NCBI RefSeq assembly: GCF_001647715.1
Contig: NZ_CP015600.1
Span: forward strand, 5,890,001-5,954,000
DNA length: 64,000 nt
Direction: 5' to 3'
Source: Pseudomonas antarctica
Lineage (GTDB): Bacteria > Pseudomonadota > Gammaproteobacteria > Pseudomonadales > Pseudomonadaceae
The notes below the pieces were generated by a model. That model made no database searches. It was given only the letters and a program-made list of their open reading frames with translations, and was not told where the DNA came from. Shown here in pieces: positions 55,401 to 64,000 of the stretch; position 1 is the first letter of the stretch, and each line of letters starts with the position of its first letter. A program made the position numbers and the translations under genes.

Positions 55401-55816
55401 TGCGGTAGAACTCCTCGATAAGCACGGCCAGGCTTGAACGAGGTGCTACGCTCAGATCGCCCAGATGGCCGCATCATCAAGCTTTTGGCGGTCCTCACGG
55501 CGTCTCACACCGACGCACCCATGCTCACTAGCGTCGCACCCGTGCGATCAGGCGTTTTGGCCGTTTTTAGCGGTGCAGATCGGTAAAAACTGCAGTTTTG
55601 CCTTTGGAAAAATCTGTAAGCGACGTCACCGACACTGGATACGACCATCCCTGTACTGGATACGACGCCCCCTGTAGGCGTCAGATTTTCACTGGTACAT
55701 GATCAGTCTCGACTCGTTTGCAAGGCACCGTGCCTGCGCTTCATCGCACGCCCCAACCGCAACACTTATAAAGCGCGGCGAATGCCGCCAGAAAAAAGAC
55801 ACAGGAGTCTACCCCG
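55401..55816. other. Divergent sdaB-cbcX promoter region
   Basis: A 416 bp gap with no ORF. It holds the 21 bp tandem repeat at 55634-55675, described separately, which is the likely activator site for both directions. No REP doublet occurs here, unlike most gaps in this window. Confidence 0.6.
55634..55675. promoter_or_regulatory. 21 bp tandem repeat, candidate GbdR site
   Basis: ACTGGATACGACCATCCCTGT and ACTGGATACGACGCCCCCTGT adjoin exactly (21 bp period, two helical turns), differing at 3 positions. The two copies lie on the same face of the helix, as AraC-family half-sites do, about 140 bp before cbcX. Confidence 0.55.
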
Positions 55817-56764
55817 ATGAAAGGTTCACCCTCGTTGTTGTTGGCCGCCATGCTGAGTCTGCCAGTCCTGGCGAACGCTGCAGAACCGGCACAATGTCAG
55901 ACCGTCAACTTCTCCGATGTCGGCTGGACCGACATCACCGTCACTACCGCGACCACCAGCGAAATCCTCAAGGGCCTGGGCTACAAGCCACGCACCACGA
56001 TGATTTCGGTGCCGGTGACCTACAAGTCCCTGGCCGACGGCAAGAACATGGACATCTTCCTCGGCAACTGGATGCCGACCATGGAAAACGACATCAAGCA
56101 GTACCGTGATGCCGGCACCGTGGAAACCGTGCGCGCCAACCTTGAGAACGCCAAGTACACCCTGGCGGTGCCCGAGGAGCTGTACAACAAAGGCCTGAAA
56201 GACTTCGCCGATATCGCCAAATTCAAGGACGAGCTGGGCGGCAAGATCTACGGTATCGAACCGGGTAACGACGGCAACCGCACCATCCAGACCGTCATCG
56301 ACAAGAACCAGTTCGGCTTGAAAGACGCAGGCTTCAAGGTCGTGGAATCCAGCGAAGCCGGGATGCTCTCCCAGGTGGAACGCGCCACCAAACGTGGCCA
56401 GGCCATTGTGTTCCTCGGCTGGGAACCGCACCCGATGAACACCCGCTTCAAGATCAAGTACCTGACCGGGGGTGACGATTCGTTCGGCCCCAACTACGGC
56501 CAGGCCACCATCTACACCAACGTTCGCAAGGGCTACACCCAGGAATGCAGCAACGTTGGCCAATTGCTGAAAAACCTGTCGTTCACCCTGGACATGGAAA
56601 GCTCGCTGATGGGTAACGTCCTGGACGACAAAATGAAGCCTGACGCCGCGGCCAAGGCCTGGCTGAAGAAGAACCCCGCCGTACTCGACACCTGGCTCGC
56701 CGGTGTGACCACCGTCGATGGCAAACCAGGTCTGGAGGCAGTAAAAGCGTATCTCGCCAAGTAA
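55817..56764 (+). CDS. cbcX: Choline/betaine/carnitine ABC substrate-binding protein
   Basis: A 315-residue periplasmic binding protein (signal peptide MKGSPSLLLAAMLSLPVLANA). VGWTDITVTTATTSEILKG and GWEPHPMNTRFKIKYL correspond to aromatic-box regions of quaternary-amine binders. It precedes the cbcWV genes in one operon and is related to CaiX at 46.8 kb. Confidence 0.94.
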   Translation: MKGSPSLLLAAMLSLPVLANAAEPAQCQTVNFSDVGWTDITVTTATTSEILKGLGYKPRTTMISVPVTYKSLADGKNMDIFLGNWMPTMENDIKQYRDAGTVETVRANLENAKYTLAVPEELYNKGLKDFADIAKFKDELGGKIYGIEPGNDGNRTIQTVIDKNQFGLKDAGFKVVESSEAGMLSQVERATKRGQAIVFLGWEPHPMNTRFKIKYLTGGDDSFGPNYGQATIYTNVRKGYTQECSNVGQLLKNLSFTLDMESSLMGNVLDDKMKPDAAAKAWLKKNPAVLDTWLAGVTTVDGKPGLEAVKAYLAK

Positions 56765-56831
56765 GTGCTGACCCCGGGCCGGTACGCTGGCCCGGGATGT
56801 TTTTCCCCTTCGCATGTGGACATTCACTACC

Positions 56832-57677
56832 ATGCTGACTGAACAGAAAATCCCACTAGGCCAGTACATCGCTGCCTTCGTCGAATGGTTGACCAAACAT
56901 GGTGCCAACTACTTCGACGCAATCGCATCGACACTGGAAACGATGATCCACGGCGTGACGTTTGCGCTGACCTGGTTCAATCCGCTGGCATTGATCGGTC
57001 TGATTGCGCTACTCGCTCACTTTATTCAACGCAAATGGGGCCTGACGGTTTTTGTCATCGCCTCCTTCCTGCTGATCCTGAACCTCGGGTACTGGCAGGA
57101 AACCATGGAAACCCTCGCGCAGGTGCTGTTCGCCACCCTGGTCTGCGTGGTCATCGGTGTGCCGCTGGGCATTGTTGCCGCGCACAAACCGCTGTTCTAC
57201 ACCATGATGCGGCCGGTACTCGATCTGATGCAGACCGTGCCGACCTTCGTCTACCTCATCCCTACCCTGACCCTCTTCGGGCTGGGTGTGGTGCCCGGTC
57301 TGATTTCCACGGTGGTGTTCGCGATTGCCGCGCCTATCCGCCTGACTTACCTGGGTATCCGCGATGTGCCACAAGAGTTGATGGACGCCGGTAAAGCCTT
57401 TGGCTGCTCGCGCCGTCAGTTGCTCTCACGCATTGAACTGCCCCACGCCATGCCGAGCATTGCCGCCGGCATTACCCAATGCATCATGCTGTCGTTGTCG
57501 ATGGTGGTGATCGCGGCCCTGGTGGGCGCCGACGGCCTCGGCAAGCCGGTGGTCAACGCACTGAACACCGCCGACATTGCCCTGGGCTTTGAAGCCGGCC
57601 TGGCAATCGTATTGCTGGCCATCATGCTCGACCGCATCTGCAAACAACCCGACGCCAAAGTAGGGGGTGATGCATGA
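56832..57677 (+). CDS. cbcW: ABC permease of the choline/betaine/carnitine system
   Basis: A 281-residue inner-membrane permease with about six helices (ALTWFNPLALIGLIALLAHF, LFATLVCVVIGVPLGIVAA, VVFAIAAPIRLTYLGI, ITQCIMLSLSMVVIAALVGA). The EAA loop is FGCSRRQLLSRIELPHAMPSI. The start at 56832 leaves a short leader; an upstream in-frame GTG/ATG at 56814 is less likely. It overlaps cbcV by 4 bp. Confidence 0.94.
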   Translation: MLTEQKIPLGQYIAAFVEWLTKHGANYFDAIASTLETMIHGVTFALTWFNPLALIGLIALLAHFIQRKWGLTVFVIASFLLILNLGYWQETMETLAQVLFATLVCVVIGVPLGIVAAHKPLFYTMMRPVLDLMQTVPTFVYLIPTLTLFGLGVVPGLISTVVFAIAAPIRLTYLGIRDVPQELMDAGKAFGCSRRQLLSRIELPHAMPSIAAGITQCIMLSLSMVVIAALVGADGLGKPVVNALNTADIALGFEAGLAIVLLAIMLDRICKQPDAKVGGDA

Positions 57678-58852
57678 GCATTATCCGATTCGACAATGTC
57701 GATGTGATCTTCTCCAAAGACCCGCGCGAAGCCCTCAAGCTGCTCGACCAGGGCATGCACCGCAACGAGATCCTGAAAAAAACCGGGCAGATTGTCGGCG
57801 TTGAAAAAGCCAGCCTGGACATTGAGAAAGGCGAGATCTGCGTGCTGATGGGCCTGTCGGGCTCAGGCAAGTCGAGCTTGCTGCGCTGCATCAACGGCCT
57901 CAACACCGTGAGCCGCGGCAAGCTGTTTGTCGAACATGAAGGCCGCCAGATCGACATCGCTTCGTGCACACCTGCCGAGCTCAAAATGATGCGCACCAAG
58001 CGCATCGCCATGGTGTTCCAGAAGTTCGCCCTGATGCCTTGGCTGACGGTGCGCGAGAACATCAGCTTCGGTCTGGAAATGCAGGGCCGCCCCGAGAAGG
58101 AACGGCGCAAGCTGGTGGATGACAAGCTGGAACTGGTGGGCCTGGCCCAATGGCGCAACAAGAAGCCTGACGAGTTGTCCGGCGGCATGCAGCAGCGTGT
58201 CGGCCTGGCCCGCGCGTTGGCGATGGACGCCGATATCCTGCTGATGGACGAACCCTTCTCCGCCCTCGACCCACTGATTCGCCAAGGCCTGCAAGATGAA
58301 CTGCTGGAGCTGCAACGCAAGCTGAGCAAGACCATCGTGTTCGTGAGTCACGACCTGGATGAAGCACTTAAGCTGGGCAGCCGCATCGCCATCATGAAAG
58401 ACGGCAAGATCATCCAGTACAGCGTGCCGGAAGAGATCGTGCTGAACCCGGCGGACGACTATGTGCGCACCTTCGTCGCCCATACCAACCCGCTGAACGT
58501 ACTGTGCGGTCGCAGCCTGATGCGCACCCTGGACAACTGCAAACGCATCAACGGTTCGGTGTGTTTGGACCCGGGCGGCGACTCGTGGCTGGACCTGGCG
58601 GAAGGCAACACCATCAAGGGCGCACGCCAGAATGGCGCGGTGCTGAACTTGCAGAACTGGGTACCGGGGCAAGCGGTTGAAGGGTTGGGCCGGGTGCCAA
58701 CGCTGGTGGATTCGAATATCGGCATGCGCGATGCGTTGCAGATTCGTTACCACACCGGGAACAAGCTGGTGTTGCACAACAACAACCAGGTGGTGGGGAT
58801 CTTGGGGGACAGCGAGCTGTATCACGCCCTGCTCGGCAAGAACCTGGGCTGA
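57674..58852 (+). CDS. cbcV: ABC ATP-binding protein of the choline/betaine/carnitine system
   Basis: A 392-residue ATPase of the OpuAA/ProV type. Walker A is GLSGSGKSSLL, the Q-loop lies in MVFQKFALMPWL, the signature is ELSGGMQQRVGLARAL, Walker B is ILLMDEPFSALDP, and the switch His follows in IVFVSHDLDEAL. A C-terminal CBS-like extension (about 280-390) is typical of osmolyte transporters. It is the motor for CbcX and probably for CaiX. Confidence 0.95.
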   Translation: MSIIRFDNVDVIFSKDPREALKLLDQGMHRNEILKKTGQIVGVEKASLDIEKGEICVLMGLSGSGKSSLLRCINGLNTVSRGKLFVEHEGRQIDIASCTPAELKMMRTKRIAMVFQKFALMPWLTVRENISFGLEMQGRPEKERRKLVDDKLELVGLAQWRNKKPDELSGGMQQRVGLARALAMDADILLMDEPFSALDPLIRQGLQDELLELQRKLSKTIVFVSHDLDEALKLGSRIAIMKDGKIIQYSVPEEIVLNPADDYVRTFVAHTNPLNVLCGRSLMRTLDNCKRINGSVCLDPGGDSWLDLAEGNTIKGARQNGAVLNLQNWVPGQAVEGLGRVPTLVDSNIGMRDALQIRYHTGNKLVLHNNNQVVGILGDSELYHALLGKNLG

Positions 58853-58896
58853 GGCTGAGGCAACACCATAAACCCTACTGGAGAAACTGGGTCAAT

Positions 58897-58966
58897 GTGG
58901 GAGCTGGCTTGCCTGCGATAGCGGTAGTGAATTCACCATCGCCATCGCAGGCAAGCCAGCTCCCAC
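58897..58966. repeat. REP doublet (REPIN)
   Basis: Arms GTGGGAGCTGGCTTGCCTGC and TCGCAGGCAAGCCAGCTCCC lie between cbcV and the betT terminator. Confidence 0.9.
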
Positions 58967-58986
58967 ATTGGTCTGTGTTGACACAT

Positions 58987-59016
58987 AAAAAAAGCGGCAC
59001 CAGTGAAGGCACCGCT
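58987..59016 (-). terminator. Rho-independent terminator of betT
   Basis: On the minus strand AGCGGTGCC pairs with GGTGCCGCT (two G-U pairs) and is followed by T7, just past the betT stop. Confidence 0.88.
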
Positions 59017-59027
59017 GCGCTCAACCA

Positions 59028-61019
59028 TCAGCTATAGACACGGCCAAGGAGCTGCCGATGGCTTTCAAACTGATCGAGCACGTCCCGGGTGATTTGTTCC
59101 TGGGCAAAGCCCATCAGGTCGTATTCCTGAGGCCCATTGTGCAGGTAAACCTCGGCCCGGTAGTAACGCGTACGCTCTTCCTCGGGCACGTCGCTCGGTG
59201 CCGACGAATAAGCATCCAGGCTCACTTCGTAGACAAACGGGTTGCCCTCCTCCATCTCGATGCGCACACCAATGCAGCGCTTGGACTTGCCCAGCAGGGT
59301 CTGCACTTCCAGCCCTTGATCACGCAACGCAGTCGCCGCTTCTTCCAGCGCCGGCGTCACATGTTTGTCCATAAAACGCTGCACAGTGCCCTGGCTCGGC
59401 TGCAGGTCCAGTGCGGTCAGGCGCTCGCTGAAACCACGACGACCACGCTCAGCCAACTGTGCCTGCTCCTGCTCCATCGCCACGTCCTGGCGCATCGCCT
59501 TGTGCAAACCGAACATAAACAAAATCAGCACCACCGAGAACGGCAGCCCCGCCAGCACGACCATGGTCTGCATGGCTTCGAAGTTGCCGGCAAACAGCAG
59601 GCCGATGGTCACCAGCGTAATCACCGCCGACCAGAAAATCCGCAGCCAGTGCGGCGCATCTTCATCCACATTGCCGCCTTTGCAGGAAAGGTTGGCCATC
59701 ATCACCGCGCCGGAGTCCGCCGGGGTCAGGAACAGCACAAAGCCAACAAAGATCGACACACCGATGACGATTTTCGACGCCGGGTAATGCTCCAGCAATT
59801 GGTAGATGGCCATCGACGGTTGTTCCAGCGCCGTCTTGCCCAACTCCACCGCACCGTGGTTCAGCACCAGGTCCAGCGCCGAGTTACCGAAAATCGACAA
59901 CCACGCCAAGGTGAAGCCCAGCGGGATCAGCAGCACGCCGGCCACCAGTTCACGCACCGTGCGACCACGGGAAATACGCGCGATGAACATGCCCACGAAT
60001 GGCGCCCAGGAAATCCACCAGGCCCAGTAGAACAGGGTCCACAGGCCCATCCAGCGTTCGGTTTTGTCGGCGTCGCCTTCGTACACATAGAGGTCGAAGG
60101 TTTTCAGCACGATACCGTTGAGGTAGTCACCGGTGTTCTGCACCAAGCCGTTGAGCAAATGCAGGGTCGGGCCGAACAGCAGCACAAAAATCAGCAAACC
60201 ACTGAACAGTACGATGTTGAGGTTGGACAGGCGGCGAATGCCGTTTTCCACACCCGACACGGCAGCGATGGTCGCCACGGTGCTCATCACAATAATCACG
60301 ATCAGCAGGTTGGTGTTGCTGTGCGCCATGCCGAACAGGTTTTCCAACCCGGACGACACTTGCATCGCACCAATCCCCAGGTTCGTCACCAGGCCCAACA
60401 GGGTCACGAACATACCAAAACCGTCCACCGCGTGGCCGGCTGCGCCCTTCACCCAGCGCTCGCCCACCAGCGGGTACAGCGCCGAACGCAAGGCCAGCGG
60501 CTGGTTATGACGGTAGGCGAAATACGCCACGGCCAGGCCGACCAACGCATAGATCGCCCAGCCGTGCAGGCCCCAGTGCAGGAACGTCAGTTGCAGCGCC
60601 TGGCGTGCCGCGCCATTGCTGGCGGCCGCGCCTTCGGGCGGGTTGAAGTAGTGGTCCAACGGCTCCGAGGCGCCGAAGTACAGCAGCGAGATGCCGATAC
60701 CCGACGAGAACAACATGCCGGCCCAGGCGCCGTAGCTGAAGTCCGGGGTGTCATCCTTGCTGCCCAGTTTCAATTTGCCGTAGGACGAAAACGCCAGGCC
60801 GACCACAAACACCAGGTAAGCGGCGATGACCACCATGTAGTACCAGCCGAAGCTTTTCGAAAGCCAGGCTTGCGCTACGCCAAGCATGCGCCCGGCCTCC
60901 TGCGGGGCGATGATCAGAATGGCGGTCAACAACAGAATCAGCGCGGTGGAGGTGTAGAACACCCAACCGTTGACCCGTACCTTTTCCGGCGGGGTCTTTA
61001 TAAGAGAGGCAGAACTCAT
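59028..61019 (-). CDS. betT: Choline BCCT-family transporter
   Basis: A 663-residue secondary transporter with 12 helices in the first about 510 residues. The BCCT signature region reads WTLFYWAWWISWAPFVGMFIARISRGRTVREL, with the conserved Trp cluster for the trimethylammonium group. A hydrophilic C-terminal domain of about 150 residues follows, as in osmotically controlled BetT. The start at 61019 drops 20 unlikely residues. It is divergent from betIBA over the BetI operator. Confidence 0.95.
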   Translation of the reverse strand: MSSASLIKTPPEKVRVNGWVFYTSTALILLLTAILIIAPQEAGRMLGVAQAWLSKSFGWYYMVVIAAYLVFVVGLAFSSYGKLKLGSKDDTPDFSYGAWAGMLFSSGIGISLLYFGASEPLDHYFNPPEGAAASNGAARQALQLTFLHWGLHGWAIYALVGLAVAYFAYRHNQPLALRSALYPLVGERWVKGAAGHAVDGFGMFVTLLGLVTNLGIGAMQVSSGLENLFGMAHSNTNLLIVIIVMSTVATIAAVSGVENGIRRLSNLNIVLFSGLLIFVLLFGPTLHLLNGLVQNTGDYLNGIVLKTFDLYVYEGDADKTERWMGLWTLFYWAWWISWAPFVGMFIARISRGRTVRELVAGVLLIPLGFTLAWLSIFGNSALDLVLNHGAVELGKTALEQPSMAIYQLLEHYPASKIVIGVSIFVGFVLFLTPADSGAVMMANLSCKGGNVDEDAPHWLRIFWSAVITLVTIGLLFAGNFEAMQTMVVLAGLPFSVVLILFMFGLHKAMRQDVAMEQEQAQLAERGRRGFSERLTALDLQPSQGTVQRFMDKHVTPALEEAATALRDQGLEVQTLLGKSKRCIGVRIEMEEGNPFVYEVSLDAYSSAPSDVPEEERTRYYRAEVYLHNGPQEYDLMGFAQEQITRDVLDQFESHRQLLGRVYS

Positions 61020-61262
61020 GGCGCAGATGCTCCAGGCAGTGCGAGAGAGAAACACAAGGCAACGGTTATCCCGGGACATCGATTTTTCGGCAGTCGACGG
61101 ACGGGTGTTATAAAGACACCCCGAAAATTCTTGAGCCCCGCCGAAGCGGTGGCAGGCCCTGATATGGCCGGTTTCAAGGATTTTTGCAGGTGTCAGAGGC
61201 TGCTGCTCACAGGTAGGAAATATCTGTAGGGAGCGACCATTTGTCGCAGATCTTATTCTTTG

Positions 61263-61282
61263 TTGATTGAACGTTCAATCAA
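61263..61282. promoter_or_regulatory. BetI operator
   Basis: TTGATTGAACGTTCAATCAA is a perfect 20 bp palindrome in the betT-betI gap, of the form known for BetI (TetR family). Confidence 0.85.
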
Positions 61283-61352
61283 AACAAAATAGACTGGCCT
61301 TCAAGCCGACGGACGTTTATCGCCCACCGGCAGGCCTAAGGAGAGGTGCTAC

Positions 61353-61946
61353 ATGCCCAAGGTCGGTATGCAACCCATACGCCGCCAGCAGTTGATCGAA
61401 GCCACCTTGACGGCCATCGATCAGGTCGGGATGGGAGATGCCAGCATTGCGCTGATCGCCCGTTTGGCCGGCGTCTCGAACGGCATCATCAGTCACTACT
61501 TTCAGGACAAGAACGGCCTGATCGCCGCAACGATGCGGTACTTGATGAATGTGCTGATCGAGAACGTCCACGAACGCAGGCTTGCGCTGAAGGACGACAG
61601 CCCACGGGCGCACCTTCGGGTGATCATCGAGGGCAACTTCGACGCCAGCCAAGTCAACGGACCGGCAATGAAAACCTGGCTGGCCTTCTGGGCCACCAGC
61701 ATGCATCACCCGTCATTGCACAGGTTGCAGCGGATCAACGATCAACGTCTGTATTCCAACCTGTGCTGCCAGTTCCGCCGAGTGCTACCGCTGCCGCACG
61801 CACGCAAAGCAGCCAGAGGCCTGGCGGCCCTGATCGACGGTTTGTGGCTGCGCGGCGCCCTGTCGGGAGACGCTTTCGACACGGAGCAGGCGCAACGGAT
61901 CGCTTACGAATACATGGATTTCCAATTGGCCAAGCAGGTGAGTTAG
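61353..61946 (+). CDS. betI: Choline-responsive repressor BetI
   Basis: A 197-residue TetR-family repressor. The N-terminal HTH (about 8-55) reads [20 protein letters not shown] and [20 protein letters not shown]. The C-terminal ligand domain includes [22 protein letters not shown]. Choline releases it from DNA. AAGGAGAGG lies 7 bp before the ATG. Confidence 0.96.
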   Translation: MPKVGMQPIRRQQLIEATLTAIDQVGMGDASIALIARLAGVSNGIISHYFQDKNGLIAATMRYLMNVLIENVHERRLALKDDSPRAHLRVIIEGNFDASQVNGPAMKTWLAFWATSMHHPSLHRLQRINDQRLYSNLCCQFRRVLPLPHARKAARGLAALIDGLWLRGALSGDAFDTEQAQRIAYEYMDFQLAKQVS

Positions 61947-62055
61947 AGCACACATAACCGCTCAACCCCTGAACGTCCGCCGCTCAGTGTTGCCAGAACC
62001 CCATGGCCCACTTTCGGCGGGTAACGCCAACCACTTATGCACTTGCGAGGACTTT

Positions 62056-63528
62056 ATGGCCCGTTTCGAACTGCAAAAACTCTACATTGACGGCGGCTAC
62101 AGCGACGCTGGCAGCGATGCCACCTTCGAAGCCATCAACCCGGCTAACGGTGAAGTTCTCGCCCAAGTGCAACGTGCTACCAAAGACGACGTTGAACGTG
62201 CCGTGGTCAGCGCTGAAAAAGGCCAGAAAATCTGGGCCGCCATGACCGCCATGGAGCGTTCGCGCATCCTGCGCCGTGCCGTCGACATCCTGCGCGAGCG
62301 CAACGATGAGCTGGCAGCCCTGGAAACCCTGGACACCGGTAAAGCCTTCTCCGAAACCCAATACGTCGACATCGTCACCGGCGCTGACGTGCTGGAATAC
62401 TACGCAGGCCTGGTGCCGGCCATCGAAGGCGAGCAGATCCCGCTGCGCGACACCTCCTTCGTCTATACCCGCCGCGAGCCGCTGGGCGTGGTCGCCGGTA
62501 TCGGCGCGTGGAACTACCCGATCCAGATCGCCCTGTGGAAATCCGCACCGGCCCTGGCCGCGGGTAACGCGATGATCTTCAAGCCAAGCGAAGTCACCTC
62601 GCTGACCACCCTGAAACTGGCCGAGATCTACACCGAAGCCGGCGTTCCTGCAGGCGTGTTCAACGTGTTGACCGGCAGCGGCCGTGAAGTCGGCACCTGG
62701 CTGACCGAGCACCCACGCATCGAGAAGGTCTCGTTCACCGGCGGCACCGACACCGGCAAAAAAGTCATGGCCAGCGCTTCCAGCTCCTCGCTGAAAGAAG
62801 TGACCATGGAACTGGGTGGCAAGTCCCCGCTGATCGTGTTCGAAGACGCCGACCTGGATCGCGCGGCCGACATCGCGATGATGGCCAACTTCTACAGCTC
62901 CGGTCAGGTCTGCACCAACGGCACTCGCGTATTCGTGCCCAAGCACCTGCAAGCAGCCTTCGAAGCCAAGATCGTTGAGCGTGTGGCGCGCATTCGCGTC
63001 GGCAACCCGCAAGACGAGAACACCAACTTCGGCCCGCTGGTCAGCTTCGCCCACATGGAAAGCGTGCTCGGCTACATCGCCAAAGGTAAGGAAGAAGGCG
63101 CCCGCGTACTGTGCGGCGGCGACCGTCTGACCGCTGGCGAATTCGCCAAAGGCGCCTTCGTGGCTCCGACCGTGTTCACCGACTGCACCGACGAAATGAC
63201 CATCGTCCGTGAAGAAATCTTCGGCCCGGTGATGAGCATTCTCACTTACGAGACCGAAGAAGAAGTGATCCGCCGCGCCAACGATACCGACTTCGGCCTG
63301 GCTGCCGGCCTGGTCACCAAAGACCTGAACCGCGCTCACCGCGTGATTCATCAACTGGAAGCCGGTATCTGCTGGATCAACGCCTGGGGCGAGTCCGACG
63401 CCAAGATGCCAGTCGGTGGCTACAAGCAGTCGGGTGTTGGCCGTGAGAACGGCATCAGCTCGCTGAACAACTTCACCCGCATCAAATCGGTACAGGTTGA
63501 GCTGGGCGACTACGCCTCGGTGTTCTAA
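62056..63528 (+). CDS. betB: Betaine aldehyde dehydrogenase
   Basis: A 490-residue aldehyde dehydrogenase producing glycine betaine with NAD(P). [20 protein letters not shown] holds the catalytic Asn, [16 protein letters not shown] the general-base Glu, and [13 protein letters not shown] the nucleophilic Cys. The GCGAGG site sits 8 bp before the ATG at 62056; the upstream Met gives an extra 23 residues of no family similarity. A REP doublet separates it from betA. Confidence 0.97.
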   Translation: MARFELQKLYIDGGYSDAGSDATFEAINPANGEVLAQVQRATKDDVERAVVSAEKGQKIWAAMTAMERSRILRRAVDILRERNDELAALETLDTGKAFSETQYVDIVTGADVLEYYAGLVPAIEGEQIPLRDTSFVYTRREPLGVVAGIGAWNYPIQIALWKSAPALAAGNAMIFKPSEVTSLTTLKLAEIYTEAGVPAGVFNVLTGSGREVGTWLTEHPRIEKVSFTGGTDTGKKVMASASSSSLKEVTMELGGKSPLIVFEDADLDRAADIAMMANFYSSGQVCTNGTRVFVPKHLQAAFEAKIVERVARIRVGNPQDENTNFGPLVSFAHMESVLGYIAKGKEEGARVLCGGDRLTAGEFAKGAFVAPTVFTDCTDEMTIVREEIFGPVMSILTYETEEEVIRRANDTDFGLAAGLVTKDLNRAHRVIHQLEAGICWINAWGESDAKMPVGGYKQSGVGRENGISSLNNFTRIKSVQVELGDYASVF

Positions 63529-63560
63529 ACCCGAGCCTTGCGTTGCCTTTGAGGCCGCCA

Positions 63561-63632
63561 TCGGGGGCAAGCCCCCTCCCACCTTTGACTGTGTAAACCC
63601 GATCAAATGTGGGAGGGGGCTTGCCCCCGATG
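63561..63632. repeat. REP doublet inside the bet operon (betB-betA)
   Basis: Arms TCGGGGGCAAGCCCCCTCCC and GTGGGAGGGGGCTTGCCCCC are a perfect pair, suggesting a recent copy. Confidence 0.92.
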
Positions 63633-63670
63633 AGGCCCGACCTGACCACACTTCAAAGAGGGTGCATCCA

Positions 63671-64000
63671 ATGTCCCAAGAATACGACTACATCATTGTG
63701 GGTGCCGGCTCCGCCGGTAACACCCTGGCGACCCGTCTGACCGAAGACGAAGGCGTCACCGTTTTGCTGCTGGAAGCCGGCGGCCCTGACTACCGCTTCG
63801 ACTTCCGCACCCAAATGCCGGCCGCCCTGGCGTTCCCGCTGCAAGGCCGTCGCTACAACTGGGCCTACGAAACCGATCCAGAGCCACACATGGACGGTCG
63901 CCGGATGGAATGCGGGCGCGGCAAGGGCCTGGGTGGCTCTTCCCTGATCAACGGCATGTGCTACATCCGTGGCAACGCCATGGACTACGACAACTGGGCA
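63671..64000 (+). CDS. betA: Choline dehydrogenase, N-terminal part (continues past window)
   Basis: The first 110 residues of a GMC-family flavoenzyme oxidising choline to betaine aldehyde at the membrane. [20 protein letters not shown] is the FAD-binding loop, and [20 protein letters not shown] is the GMC signature. An AGAGGG site precedes the ATG. The gene runs off the 3' edge of the window. Confidence 0.96.
   Translation, partial: MSQEYDYIIVGAGSAGNTLATRLTEDEGVTVLLLEAGGPDYRFDFRTQMPAALAFPLQGRRYNWAYETDPEPHMDGRRMECGRGKGLGGSSLINGMCYIRGNAMDYDNWA

Overview
The window is a stretch of Pseudomonas chromosome, most likely from the P. fluorescens group. Gene content and order match blocks I know from P. 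aeruginosa (glcB, creBCD, glyA-soxBDAG-purU-fdhA, gbcAB, dgcAB-etf, cdhRCAB, gbdR-sdaB-cbcXWV, betT-betIBA). The intergenic REP doublets (GTGGGAGC.GGCTTGC type) are typical of P. fluorescens-group genomes. There are no rRNA or tRNA genes, no transposase and no CRISPR array.

Layout. 1-4.0 kb: the 3' end of malate synthase G, a lone receiver-domain protein, and a cNMP/CBS/DUF294 protein coupled to a DnaQ-like exonuclease. 4.0-9.6 kb: an iron-starvation unit (FecI-type sigma, FecR-type anti-sigma, ferrichrome-type TonB receptor, PepSY membrane protein). 9.7-18.1 kb: glutathione transferase, creBCD, a retropepsin-like protease, an acyltransferase, a DUF2780 protein and an ECF sigma/anti-sigma pair. 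18.2-19.3 kb: a 1.1 kb tandem array of REP doublets, followed by a structured leader and a DUF3077 gene. 19.8-63.9 kb: an almost continuous quaternary-amine catabolism region.

How the genes work together. Carnitine, choline and betaine enter through CbcXWV (CaiX is a further binding protein) and BetT. BetB and BetA oxidise choline to glycine betaine under BetI. A gamma-butyrobetaine dioxygenase can feed carnitine, and CdhA/CdhC/CdhB convert carnitine to glycine betaine under CdhR. GbcAB (Rieske oxygenase) makes dimethylglycine, DgcAB with a dedicated ETF pair makes sarcosine, and SoxBDAG makes glycine. GlyA converts glycine to serine and SdaB converts serine to pyruvate. FdhA and PurU handle the C1 units. 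GbdR is the expected master activator.

The most unusual DNA is the 0.86 kb gap between gbcA and the ETF genes. It carries four perfect DnaA boxes (TTATCCACA) in one orientation about 160-180 bp apart, inside repeated units that also hold AT-rich, GATC-containing tracts. This resembles a DnaA-titration or DnaA-regulatory locus and not a metabolic promoter. Other items worth attention are the REP-doublet array, a predicted pseudoknot leader before the DUF3077 gene, a 129 bp element with terminal inverted repeats, an orphan terminator that suggests an antisense-strand small RNA, and REP doublets placed in the intercistronic gaps of at least six catabolic operons.
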